From positions 1 through 64,000 of the forward strand of contig JAICHQ010000006.1 in assembly GCA_025924815.1 (NCBI GenBank): DNA of 64,000 nucleotides, written 5' to 3'. Under the pieces are notes generated by a model that saw only the letters and a list, made by a program, of their open reading frames with translations, was not told the origin of the DNA and made no database searches. Shown here in pieces: positions 54,516 to 64,000 of this stretch. The position numbers and the translations under genes were made by a program. Positions within the stretch are counted from its first letter, which is position 1. Every line of letters begins with the position of its first letter. This stretch comes from Nocardioides sp. (lineage in GTDB: Bacteria; Actinomycetota; Actinomycetes; Propionibacteriales; Nocardioidaceae).

Positions 54516-55446
54516 CTACTACGCACCTCCCGAGGGCTACCGCAGCGGCTTCGCGTCGTTCGTCGGGCGCCCGAACGCAGGCAAGTCCACGCTGACCAAC
54601 GCCCTGGTCGGACAGAAGATCGTGATCACCTCCGACAAGCCGCAGACCACGCGCACCGTCGTGCGCGGCATCGTGCACCGCGCGGACGCGCAGCTGATCC
54701 TGGTCGACACGCCGGGGCTGCACCGGCCGCGGACCCTCCTCGGCGAACGGCTCAACGATCTCGTGCGGACGACGTGGGCCGAGGTCGACGTCGTGGCCGT
54801 GTGCTTCCCGGCCGACGAGAAGGTCGGGCCGGGCGACCGGTTCCTGGTGACCGAGCTGGCCAAGGTCCGGCGTACCCCGAAGGTCGCGGTCGCCACCAAG
54901 ACCGACCTGGCGACCGGTGAGCGGATCGGGCAGCACCTGCTCGACATCGCCGAGCTCGGACGCACGACCGGCACGGAGTGGGCGGAGATCGTGCCGGTCT
55001 CGGCCGTCTCCGGGGACCAGGTCGGGCTGCTGGCCGACCTGCTGGTCGGGTTGATGCCGGAGGGGCCGCCGCTCTACCCCGACGGTGACCTCACCGACGC
55101 CCCCGAGGAGGTCCTGGTCGCGGAGCTCATCCGTGAGGCCGCGCTGGACGGCGTACGCGACGAGCTGCCGCACTCGATCGCCGTCGTCGTGGAGGAGATG
55201 GGCCTGCGCGAGGACCGCCCCGCCGAGCGGCCTCTGCTCGACGTCAGCGCCAACCTGTACGTCGAGCGGTCGTCGCAGAAGGGCATCGTGATCGGTCACC
55301 GGGGCGCGCGTCTGCGCGCGGTCGGCACGGCCGCGCGCCGGCAGATCGAGTCGCTGCTCGGCACCCCGGTCTACCTCGACCTGCACGTGAAGATCGCCAA
55401 GGACTGGCAGCGCGACCCCAAGCAGCTGCGCAAGCTGGGGTTCTGA
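54508..55446 (+). CDS. era: GTPase Era
   Basis: 312 residues. G1 GRPNAGKST, switch region TTRTVVRGI, G3 DTPGLH, G4 TKTD, and a C-terminal KH domain (LYVERSSQKGIVIGHRGARL). Era binds the 3' end of 16S rRNA during 30S assembly. GTG 54508 overlaps the upstream gene by 8 bp. phoH, ybeY and era in one region serve ribosome biogenesis. Confidence 0.97.
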   Translation: MSDYYAPPEGYRSGFASFVGRPNAGKSTLTNALVGQKIVITSDKPQTTRTVVRGIVHRADAQLILVDTPGLHRPRTLLGERLNDLVRTTWAEVDVVAVCFPADEKVGPGDRFLVTELAKVRRTPKVAVATKTDLATGERIGQHLLDIAELGRTTGTEWAEIVPVSAVSGDQVGLLADLLVGLMPEGPPLYPDGDLTDAPEEVLVAELIREAALDGVRDELPHSIAVVVEEMGLREDRPAERPLLDVSANLYVERSSQKGIVIGHRGARLRAVGTAARRQIESLLGTPVYLDLHVKIAKDWQRDPKQLRKLGF

Positions 55447-55456
55447 ACGCTGGTGG

Positions 55457-56275
55457 TCAGCTCGGCGCCCAGCAGACGCCGTAGGTCTGGCCGTCGCGCC
55501 ACTGCCGGAGGTCGGGCCACTGGTAGGACCAGCGGTAGCTGAGGGGGTCGGCGGCGACGGAGCTCCCGGCGTCCTGGCACGGCTGCTGCCCGGCCGACCG
55601 CACCGTCGCCTCGCCCGGGTACTTCCCGGGCGGGAAGCCGACAGTGCGCAACGCCTCCCAGCTGTGCGGCGCCGCGCAGATGCGCTGCTCGAAGCCGGCG
55701 CTGCCGGGCTCCGCCGTGCCGCACAGGGCATAGTGGTCGCGGCCGTCGGTGCGGTCGAGGACGCCCTGGAGCGGTCCGCGCAGCAAGGCGAGGCTCTGGT
55801 CGCCACGCAGCGCGATCGCCACGCACTCGAACCAGTGCCCCCCGCGCGCCGCCTGGTCGACGGTGGGGGTGAACCACACGGCGCGGAGCATGCTGAGGCG
55901 CCGATCGTCGACCGTGCCCCCGACGTACGTCGCGAACCGGCGCGGGCAGACCGTCGACTCGAGTCCGTGGACCTGGTTCCCGTCCACCGCCAGGCTCTTG
56001 TCGAAGCTGCCGACGAAGTAGGTCACCGCGGTGTGCACGCCGCTGCACGGCACCGGCTTCTTGTCGTGGGTGGGGGCGAGCGCCTCGTCGTACCCGAGCC
56101 GGTAGCAGGCGTTCGAGGGCGGCGGCTTCGGCGGCTTCGGCGGCGGCGAGACCGTCTCGTTCGTTGTCGGCGTGGGGGAGTGCAGGAGGGGCGTCGGGTC
56201 GGCCCGCGAGGAGCTGTCGGAGCCCGTGCACCCGGTGAGGAGCAGGGCCGTGACGATGACGACGGCGAGCCTCAC
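55457..56275 (-). CDS. Septum_form-domain lipoprotein (second of a tandem pair)
   Basis: 272 residues. Signal peptide with lipobox VTALLLTGC; a Pro/Thr-rich linker (TPTTNETVSPPPKPPKPPPS); then a Cys-rich domain with the CSGVHTAVTYFVG and CAAPHSWEAL repeats typical of Septum_form proteins. It shares layout with the preceding gene. GTGA overlap. The family is named for a link to septum formation in mycobacteria; the function here is unknown. Confidence 0.78.
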   Translation of the reverse strand: MRLAVVIVTALLLTGCTGSDSSSRADPTPLLHSPTPTTNETVSPPPKPPKPPPSNACYRLGYDEALAPTHDKKPVPCSGVHTAVTYFVGSFDKSLAVDGNQVHGLESTVCPRRFATYVGGTVDDRRLSMLRAVWFTPTVDQAARGGHWFECVAIALRGDQSLALLRGPLQGVLDRTDGRDHYALCGTAEPGSAGFEQRICAAPHSWEALRTVGFPPGKYPGEATVRSAGQQPCQDAGSSVAADPLSYRWSYQWPDLRQWRDGQTYGVCWAPS

Positions 56276-57060
56276 GAGTCCGTCCTCGCCCAGCACACCG
56301 ACCGCCGGTTCCCGGCTGCCCACTCGGCCTCGTGGAACCACGAGTAGCCGAAGTCGTAGTCGACCGGGTAGTCCAGCCAGGCGCCGACCGACTTCGAGCA
56401 GAAGTCGCGGGTGCGGGACTGGACGACCCGGTCTCCGGGGTAGTCGTCGCTCGGGGTGCCGAGCACGATGGTGGTCACGGCCCGCCAGTCGTGCTTGTCG
56501 GTGCAGGGGACCTTCACCGCACCGCTGACCGTCGCCCCCTGCGCGCAGACCATCCACTCGTCCTTCGGACGGCCGAGCAGCAGCCCCTTGGTGTGGGCCG
56601 GGAGGTCGACGTAGGTGCGCGTCTGGTCGCCCCCGCCGATGACGTCGCAGCGGTACCACCGGGCGCCGGCGTCCCAGGCCTCCTGGCTCGGACGGAACCA
56701 CGCCCAGCTCAAGATCGTGCGCATCGCCAGGCTCTCGTCGGCGCCGGTGAAGTCGATGAACTCGCGCGAGCACGTCCGGTAGGCGAAGGCCGCCATGTCG
56801 CTGTCGGCGTACGGCGCGTGGTCGAACTGCGCGGGTAGCGGGCCGACGGCGTAGGTCTGCGCGGTGTGCGGCTGGTCGCAGGAGATCGGGTCGGTGGCAT
56901 TGTCCGGCTGGGCGACCTCGTCGGGAGTGAGCAGCCGGCAGGCGCCGAGGTCCGGAGCCTGCACGTCGGCCGACGCCTGCGGCTTCGAGGACCACAAACA
57001 GCTCGTCAGGAGGAGCGCGAGCAGCGCCAGCGGGGCGGCGACCCGCCAGGCGTGCGGCAT
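56272..57060 (-). CDS. Septum_form-domain lipoprotein (first of a tandem pair)
   Basis: 262 residues. Signal peptide with lipobox LLALLLTSC; the extracytoplasmic domain has CDQPHTAQTYAVG and CTDKHDWRAVTTIVLG, the same Cys-x-x-x-His repeat as the following paralogue. Two related genes in tandem with overlapping ends suggest duplication. ATG 57060 (MPHAWRVAAPL). Confidence 0.78.
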   Translation of the reverse strand: MPHAWRVAAPLALLALLLTSCLWSSKPQASADVQAPDLGACRLLTPDEVAQPDNATDPISCDQPHTAQTYAVGPLPAQFDHAPYADSDMAAFAYRTCSREFIDFTGADESLAMRTILSWAWFRPSQEAWDAGARWYRCDVIGGGDQTRTYVDLPAHTKGLLLGRPKDEWMVCAQGATVSGAVKVPCTDKHDWRAVTTIVLGTPSDDYPGDRVVQSRTRDFCSKSVGAWLDYPVDYDFGYSWFHEAEWAAGNRRSVCWARTDS

Positions 57061-57163
57061 TGCGGCGTAACCCCCACCGGCTCGGGACCAGAACGTCGCG
57101 AGCCTACCCAAGTGACCAGGCCGTCCGGCCGACCGGCTGCGGGCCCCTGACATCATCGGCGAC

Positions 57164-58597
57164 ATGACGACGACGCTGTACCGGGCCGGATGGATCGTGG
57201 CGTTCCAGGACGGCGAGCACCGGATCCTGCGCGACGGATGTGTGGTCGTCGACGACGACCGGGTGGTGCACGTGGGGCCGGCGTACGACGGTCCTGTCGA
57301 CCGCAGCGTCGACGTCTCCGACCGGATCGTCACGCCGGGCCTCATCAACACCCACGCCCACCTCGACGAGTCGCCGATCGACAAGTCGGTGCAGGAGGAC
57401 GTGGGCAACCGCCAGTTCTGGCTGACCGGGCTGATCGAGATCCTCCCAACCGAGATGGCCGGGCTCGACGACGACGGCGAGCGTGCCTGCGTCGACTACT
57501 CGTTGATCGAGCTGGCCCGCACCGGCACCACGACGGTTCTGCAGATGGGCGGTCTGGAGGACTACGCAGCGGACGCCATCGAGGCGAGCGGCCTGCGCGG
57601 TTACGTCGCGCCGATGTATCGCTCCGGGCGCTGGTCCACCCCGGATGGCAGGCGCGTCGAGTACGCCTGGGACGCCGACGACGGGCGTGCGGGCTTCCAG
57701 CGCGCCACGGCGTACGTCGAGGGGCTGCGCGGGCGTGCCGACGGCCGGGTGCAGGGCTTCCTGGCGCCGGCCCAGGTCGACACCTGCAGCGAGGCGCTGC
57801 TGCGCGACTCCAAGGCGGCCGCCGACGCCCTCGGCGTCCCGATCTCGCTCCATGCGTCGCAGGGCGTGTGGGAGTTCCAGGAGATGACGCGTCGGCACGG
57901 CCGGACGCCCGTCGAGTGGCTCAGCGACCTCGACTTCCTCGGGCCGCGCACGGTGCTCGGCCACGCGGTCTTCCTCAGCGGCAACTCCTGGGTGAACTTC
58001 GCCGGCGACGACCTCGGGCTGCTCGCCGCGTCGGGCACCTCGGTGTCCTACAACGCGTGGTGCTTCATCCGGCGTGGACTGGTGATGGAGTCGTTCCCGG
58101 GGTACGTCGAGGCCGGCGTCAACATGTGCCTGGGCACCGACACCGCCCCGCAGTCGATGATCGAGTCGCTGCGCTGGACCGCGATCGCCGGCAAGGTCGC
58201 GGCGCGGCGTACCGATGTCTCGACGGCGCGGCAGGTCTTCGACGCCGCCACCGTGAACGCGGCCCGGATGCTCGGCCGTGACGACCTGGGGCGGATCGCG
58301 GCCGGGGCCAAGGCCGACCTGCTGTTCTGGCGCGCCGACGGCTTCACGATGACGCCGATGCGCGACCCGATCCGCAACCTCGTCTACTACGCCCAGCCCT
58401 CCGACCTCGCCGACGTGCTGGTCGACGGGCGACCGGTGGTCGAGGACGGTCAGGTGCTGGGGGCGGACGTCGAGACCGCCACCCGCCGCGTGCAGGAGGC
58501 CGGGGAGCGGATGTGGTCGCGGTGGGCCGACGGCGACTGGGCAGGGCGCACGCTCGACGAGGTCGCGCCGCAGACCTATGCCGACTTCACCGGCTGA
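57164..58597 (+). CDS. Amidohydrolase, AtzA/TrzN-like
   Basis: 477 residues. The metal-binding set is complete: HxH in NTHAHLDE, His in SLHASQG, His in LGHAVFLSG and Asp in LGTDTAP. The general scaffold fits chlorohydrolase/guanine-deaminase-like enzymes that hydrolyse C-N or C-Cl bonds on heterocycles. No neighbour indicates the substrate. CATCAT 7 nt before the ATG may be the -10. Confidence 0.85.
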   Translation: MTTTLYRAGWIVAFQDGEHRILRDGCVVVDDDRVVHVGPAYDGPVDRSVDVSDRIVTPGLINTHAHLDESPIDKSVQEDVGNRQFWLTGLIEILPTEMAGLDDDGERACVDYSLIELARTGTTTVLQMGGLEDYAADAIEASGLRGYVAPMYRSGRWSTPDGRRVEYAWDADDGRAGFQRATAYVEGLRGRADGRVQGFLAPAQVDTCSEALLRDSKAAADALGVPISLHASQGVWEFQEMTRRHGRTPVEWLSDLDFLGPRTVLGHAVFLSGNSWVNFAGDDLGLLAASGTSVSYNAWCFIRRGLVMESFPGYVEAGVNMCLGTDTAPQSMIESLRWTAIAGKVAARRTDVSTARQVFDAATVNAARMLGRDDLGRIAAGAKADLLFWRADGFTMTPMRDPIRNLVYYAQPSDLADVLVDGRPVVEDGQVLGADVETATRRVQEAGERMWSRWADGDWAGRTLDEVAPQTYADFTG

Positions 58598-59448
58598 GCC
58601 GGACGCCGGTTGACCAACCGGACGCCCAGCACGACCAGCCCCGCACCGACGACCAGCGAGGCGTGCAGCGCCTCGTTGAGATAGATCGCGCCTATCACGA
58701 GCGAGACCAGCGGCACGAAGAAGATCACCGCCGCGGCCCGTGTCGCCTCCCCGGCGCCGATCAGCGCGAACCACAGGCCCCACGACATCGAGGTCCCGAT
58801 GAAGGTGCTGTAGGTCAGCGCCACGACGAACTCCGTGGTCCACGAGATCGAGACGCCCTCGAACGCGGCGCCGAGGGCGCAGAGCACGACGCCGCCGACC
58901 GTGAACGGCAGCGCGACCGCCCACCAGAGGTCCACGGGTGCCCGCTTCACGGTGATCGTGCCCAGCGACCAGGCGAGCGCCGTACCGAGGGCGTAGCAGA
59001 TCCCCACGAACGAGACGTGGCCGTCCAGCGCGCCGATCCCGACGGCGACGATGCCGGCGAACCCGAGCACGAGCCCGACGTACGCCGAGCGCCCGACCCG
59101 CTCGCCGAGCAGCGGACCGGCGAGCACGCCGGTGATGACCGGTTGGAGATAGATCAGGACGGCTGCCAGCCCCGACGGCAGGTCCTCGATCGCCAGCACC
59201 TGGAGGCCGAACATCCCGATCACGTTGAGGAGCGTGAGGGCGGCGTACCACCCGAGGTGCCCGCGCACCGACGGCACGCGCCCCAACCTGAGGGCGATCA
59301 CCATCACCGCCAGGCCGCCGACGACCGAGCGGATGCCGCCGAAGAGCACCGGCGGACAGTGCTCCAGCCCCACCTTGACCGCCGCGAAGGTCGAGCCCCA
59401 CGCGAGGATCAGCACGACGATCATCACGGTTCGTCGACGGTCGTCCAC
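58576..59448 (-). CDS. EamA-family drug/metabolite transporter
   Basis: 290 residues with ten membrane helices in two EamA repeats (VLILAWGSTFAAVKVGLE, and LGTALAWSLGTITVKRAP). It likely exports a metabolite. GTG 59448 has CAGGCT 6 nt upstream. Its 3' end overlaps the amidohydrolase gene by 22 bp. Confidence 0.88.
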   Translation of the reverse strand: MDDRRRTVMIVVLILAWGSTFAAVKVGLEHCPPVLFGGIRSVVGGLAVMVIALRLGRVPSVRGHLGWYAALTLLNVIGMFGLQVLAIEDLPSGLAAVLIYLQPVITGVLAGPLLGERVGRSAYVGLVLGFAGIVAVGIGALDGHVSFVGICYALGTALAWSLGTITVKRAPVDLWWAVALPFTVGGVVLCALGAAFEGVSISWTTEFVVALTYSTFIGTSMSWGLWFALIGAGEATRAAAVIFFVPLVSLVIGAIYLNEALHASLVVGAGLVVLGVRLVNRRPAQPVKSA

Positions 59449-59640
59449 GGTGCGAGCCTGCCAGCCTCAGCGATGGTGGGTGAAGCGGTCGTCGGTCGAG
59501 GCGAGGCGGCGGGGTCACGCGTCCCGGGGGCCTCGGGGTCGTCCGGGTGCTCGGCCAGCCAACGCTCGAAGCCGGCGGCGCACCCCGACTCGAAGGTGTC
59601 CCACTCGCCCCGGACTGCCTGGTGCGCGGCCAGGGGGCCT
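59424..59640 (-). pseudogene. C-terminal gene remnant
   Basis: The minus frame ending at 59424 reads EWDTFESGCAAGFERWLAEH from about 59615 downward, which looks like the end of a real soluble protein, perhaps the tail of an actinobacterial methyltransferase. There is no start or remaining body: upstream it meets the truncated DUF222 gene of the other strand near 59640-59685. Its end overlaps the transporter start. Identification is tentative. Confidence 0.35.
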
Positions 59641-59685
59641 CTGCAAGGGCGACGGGCGCCGGGTCGTCCGCCGCGCGCAGGCCTG

Positions 59686-60665
59686 ACCGCAGACCTCGTC
59701 TCCACCCGGGAGGCGATGGCCGCCGGGACCGTGTCGCCGGAGCAGGCCGAGATCATCGTCCGCTCGATCGAGGTCCTGCCGTCCGGGCAGGCCGTGCGGA
59801 CCCGGGGTGAGGTGACCCTGCTCGACCATGCGGCGAGCTTCGACGCCACTGACCTGGCGCGGGCGGGGCGGCACCTGGTGCACGTCGTCGACCCCGACGG
59901 GGCCGACCGGAAGCTCGAAGCGGAGCTGGCGCGGGAGGAACGCGCCGCCCACCTCGGCCGCTACCTGTCGATCACCTCCGACGGCGCCGGCGGGGTCCGG
60001 GTCAAGGGCCGCGGTTCCGCCGAGGACGGAGCCCTGCTCAAGGACGTCCTCCTGCCCCTCGCCACGCCCATCCCCGCCACCGAGCCGGACGAGCCGGCGG
60101 GCTGCGACGGCCGCGACGGCGGGAAGGTCCACGATCCTCGCGAGGGCGGTGCCCGGATGTGGGACGCGTTGATCGCCACCGTCAAGCATGCGATGGTCAC
60201 CGACCTGCCTCCCGAGTCCCACGGTGCACCCGCCCGGCTGCTGGTCGCGGTCACCCTCGACGCCCTCGAGAGCCGACTCGCCGACAGCGCGATCACCGGG
60301 TTGGCCGGTCTCACGGGGACCGGGATGGAGCTGTCGGTCTCGACCATCCGTCGACTGGCCTGCGACGTCGAGCTCGTTCCCGTCGTCCTCGACTCCCAGG
60401 GCGCTTCACTGGACGTCGGACGGGCCAGCAGGCTGGTCACCGCCGCGATCCGGGTCGCCCTGGTGCTCCGCGACCGGCACCTGGCGTTCCCCGACTGTGA
60501 TCGGCCACCGTTGATGTGTCGATCCGGCACTGGATCAACGGCGGCGAGACGAAGCTGGACAATCTCGTGCTCCTGTGCGGTCACCGTCACCGGGTGATTC
60601 ACGACACACCGTGGGAAGTCAGACTCGATTCCGACGATCACAGACCCGAATTCGAGCCACCGCCC
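59686..60665 (+). pseudogene. DUF222/HNH endonuclease (13E12-repeat) remnant
   Basis: The frame from about 59686 shows the DUF222 segment TADLVSTREAMAAGTVSPEQ and on to RHLAFPDCDRPP, where the HNH nuclease domain should begin. The frame is then lost near 60510 and resumes as IRHWINGGETKLDNLVLLCG, HRHRVIH, so the HNH residues at the join (normally the D-x-H-H piece) are missing. The N-terminal 100-150 residues of the family are also missing. DUF222-HNH proteins are multicopy, probably mobile in Actinobacteria; this copy is broken twice. Confidence 0.7.
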
Positions 60666-60730
60666 AGATGCGGTGTGGAAATGCCTGGATCCGACAACGA
60701 CCACGACGAGAATGAGCCGTGCGCTGCAGA

Positions 60731-61243
60731 TCAGTTCACGTTGCCCAGATACCCCCGGCGATCGGCGACCGGCGTGGCCAGCCATCCGGCCAGTGTCTTC
60801 GGCCACAACGGCTGGTCGGCCAATCCCTCGAGGGGGATCCACCTGATGTCGGTCTGCCAGCGATCGCCTTCGCCGTCGAAGTGTGGCTCCGCGCCGGGCG
60901 CGAGTGAGCAGAAGAAGTAGGCCTCGAGCTGGTGGTGCGGGCCGTCGTGCTCGGCGAACTCGTGATCGGCACCGATGTACTCGCGCAGGAAGGCGAAGTC
61001 GCCGACCACGACGTCACAGCCGATCTCCTCCCGACACTCCCGCCGCAGCGCCGCGTGCGCGTCCTCGCCATGGTCCTGGCCGCCACCCGGAAACAGGTAG
61101 AACGGGGGGAAGTCTCCGGAGTTGACCGTCACGAGGAGCCGACCGTCCCGAACGATGATGGCCTTGTTCGCGACCCGGATCGTGGGGGCGACTCCGACGC
61201 GGATCCCGGGCGGGTTCGTCAACCGGCTCGGGTCTGGATTCAC
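60731..61243 (-). CDS. NUDIX hydrolase
   Basis: 170 residues. The Nudix box GGGQDHGEDAHAALRRECREEIG fits GX5EX7REUXEEXGU. It hydrolyses a nucleoside diphosphate linked to another moiety; the substrate is not predictable. GTG 61243 lies 6 nt after GAGGAT on its strand. Between it and the DUF222 remnant (60666-60730) nothing is seen. Confidence 0.85.
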   Translation of the reverse strand: MNPDPSRLTNPPGIRVGVAPTIRVANKAIIVRDGRLLVTVNSGDFPPFYLFPGGGQDHGEDAHAALRRECREEIGCDVVVGDFAFLREYIGADHEFAEHDGPHHQLEAYFFCSLAPGAEPHFDGEGDRWQTDIRWIPLEGLADQPLWPKTLAGWLATPVADRRGYLGNVN

Positions 61244-61313
61244 GGCGCGATCCTCCCACGGGCGTGGACGCGCCCTGACGCGCCGTACGCCGGGCTGTTA
61301 CGGTGTCAGCCTC

Positions 61314-63177
<1,864 letters not shown>

Positions 63178-63186
63178 GCCCCTCGC

Positions 63187-63417
63187 TCACGCAGTCTTCC
63201 GGCCGCGGACGCCGCGGACCACGAGGTAGGTGGCGGAGACCAGGAAGGCGAGGGCGCTGAGCAGGAACAGGATCCAGCCGGTGGTGCCGAGCCAGCCCGG
63301 GCCGTTCTCCCAGTAGGTGCCGGACTGTCCCGATGCGCTGAGCTGGAAGAAGCAGAAGGCGAGCACGAGAAGAGCGGCGAGGCTCCGGATCGGGTGGGTC
63401 GTGAGCTGGTGTCGCAT
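63187..63417 (-). CDS. Small membrane protein, two helices
   Basis: 76 residues: an N-terminal hydrophobic segment (LAALLVLAFCFFQLSASG) and a second (GWILFLLSALAFLVSATYLVV), with a short loop WENGPGWLG between, ending in a basic tail. GAGGTC precedes the ATG. No family recognised. Confidence 0.55.
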   Translation of the reverse strand: MRHQLTTHPIRSLAALLVLAFCFFQLSASGQSGTYWENGPGWLGTTGWILFLLSALAFLVSATYLVVRGVRGRKTA

Positions 63418-63497
63418 GAGGTCCTCCGTGTGGTGGTGCGGCCGGTTGCCGCGGACGGGGGAACTGTCGGTCAGACAGCCTGAATGAGGGGAGGGAC

Positions 63498-63524
63498 GGC
63501 TGTCCCGGCTGACCCGGGACAGCC
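63498..63524. repeat. Inverted repeat in a divergent promoter region
   Basis: GGCTGTCCCGG (63498-63508) and its reverse complement (63514-63524) flank CTGAC. It is midway between the divergent small membrane gene and the next + gene, so it is a candidate operator; a hairpin role is also possible. Confidence 0.5.
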
Positions 63525-63585
63525 TCCCGGCGAGCCGGATCGTCGATCAGGTGCGCGGAGGCCCCGTGGCGCACACAATGTCGCC

Positions 63586-64000
63586 ATGAACCAGGAGCGG
63601 GCCGCACGCGGGGGCATCGCCGTCGGGGTGCTCGGCGTGCTGCTCGCCCTCGCGGGGTTCTGGCTGGCCTGGGGACCGGGGGACCGGTCTCTGTCCGGGC
63701 TGGTCCACGACAACACCCTGAACAACGCCGCCAATGGGGTCTGGATCTCGGTCCTGGCGATCGTGCTGCTGCGGATCCGCCCCGGCAACCGGATCGGCTG
63801 GGTGGTGCTGGCGGTCGCGCTCGCCAACAGCGTCACGATGTTCGGCAACGGGTGGGCGCTCGCGTCGTACCACTGGGCCCTGCCGGCACGATCCTTCTTC
63901 GCGTGGTGGGGCGCCTGGCCCTGGGCCCCGGCCTTCCTGCTGGGATCCTCGTTGCTGCTGTTGATCTACCCCAGCGGCCACACGGTGTCGCGGTCAGGGC
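63586..64000 (+). CDS. Polytopic membrane protein, N-terminal part, 3' truncated by the window edge
   Basis: The frame from ATG 63586 stays open for 138 codons to the window end. It begins MNQERAARGGIAVGVLGVLL and has about four membrane segments; LLRIRPGNRIGWVVLAVAL and LLIYPSGHTVSRSG are like the membrane input part of actinobacterial sensor histidine kinases. The kinase core is out of view, so this is a suggestion. Confidence 0.6.
   Translation, partial: MNQERAARGGIAVGVLGVLLALAGFWLAWGPGDRSLSGLVHDNTLNNAANGVWISVLAIVLLRIRPGNRIGWVVLAVALANSVTMFGNGWALASYHWALPARSFFAWWGAWPWAPAFLLGSSLLLLIYPSGHTVSRSG

Noticed and set aside
60679-60690. Possible third MITE-like end (CTGGATCC)
   Set aside because: Only eight bases match and the rest of the element is absent; a chance match to a short GC-rich word.

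Overview
The window is high-GC (about 70 %) actinobacterial chromosome. Gene order, GTG-rich starts, the actinobacterial bc1-aa3 respiratory genes, AdoK-type adenosine kinase, DUF3043/DUF3097 genes and a 10-methyl fatty-acid gene pair point to Nocardioides or another Nocardioidaceae; this is inference from gene content, since no rRNA is present. No prophage, CRISPR array, tRNA or complete insertion sequence was seen.

Layout. 0-7.7 kb: end of pnp, an M16 peptidase, a SigE-type ECF sigma factor with an anti-sigma-like partner, a SatD-like/membrane cassette with an AT-rich operator, a methyltransferase, dapB, azlCD and small genes. 7.7-11.4 kb: paaABCDE, the phenylacetyl-CoA epoxidase operon. 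11.4-14.7 kb: DUF3043 and the pspA-pspAA-htpX-pspAB envelope-stress cluster. 14.9-22.5 kb: nadA, acetyltransferase, YbdK ligase, glycerate kinase, erpA, adenosine kinase and a TusA/cysteine desulfurase pair. 22.6-33 kb: terminal respiration: ctaCDF on +, an L,D-transpeptidase lipoprotein, then ctaE-qcrCAB on -, and a CtaG-like assembly protein. 33-38.7 kb: trpD, glycosyltransferase pair, DUF3097, metallo-beta-lactamase-fold hydrolase. 38.8-55.4 kb: the conserved actinobacterial run hrcA-dnaJ-rsmE-hinT-phoH-ybeY-corC-cdd-like-era, interrupted by a second sigma/GerMN-Gmad2 operon, a copper monooxygenase of the PHM/DBH type, a broken aldo/keto reductase, tmsAB-like genes, a PAP2 protein and a siderophore-interacting protein. 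55.4-64 kb: two Septum_form lipoproteins, an amidohydrolase, a drug/metabolite transporter, gene remnants, a NUDIX hydrolase, leuA behind a leucine leader peptide, and the start of a membrane protein.

The strongest non-gene signals are: (1) two 156-bp copies of an imperfect inverted-repeat element, each flanked by a 5-bp direct repeat (CTGAG for one, CTCAG for the other) and each sitting exactly on a flanking gene's TGA stop, so they look like MITE-type insertions; (2) the same promoter-like motif, TAAACCGGC then 13-14 nt then CGT, 36-39 nt upstream of both sigma-factor genes; (3) a perfect 34-bp palindrome near the 3' end of the qcr operon and an 18-bp-arm hairpin at the pnp/M16 junction; (4) a 16-codon leaderless ORF overlapping the dapB start; (5) a leucine attenuator; (6) a CIRCE operator at hrcA; (7) a window-wide pattern of TANNNT boxes 6-7 nt before start codons, implying many leaderless mRNAs.

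Decay is visible in four places: a rhodanese gene without its catalytic loop, a frameshifted aldo/keto reductase, a DUF222/HNH remnant with a broken HNH motif, and an abutting C-terminal fragment on the opposite strand.
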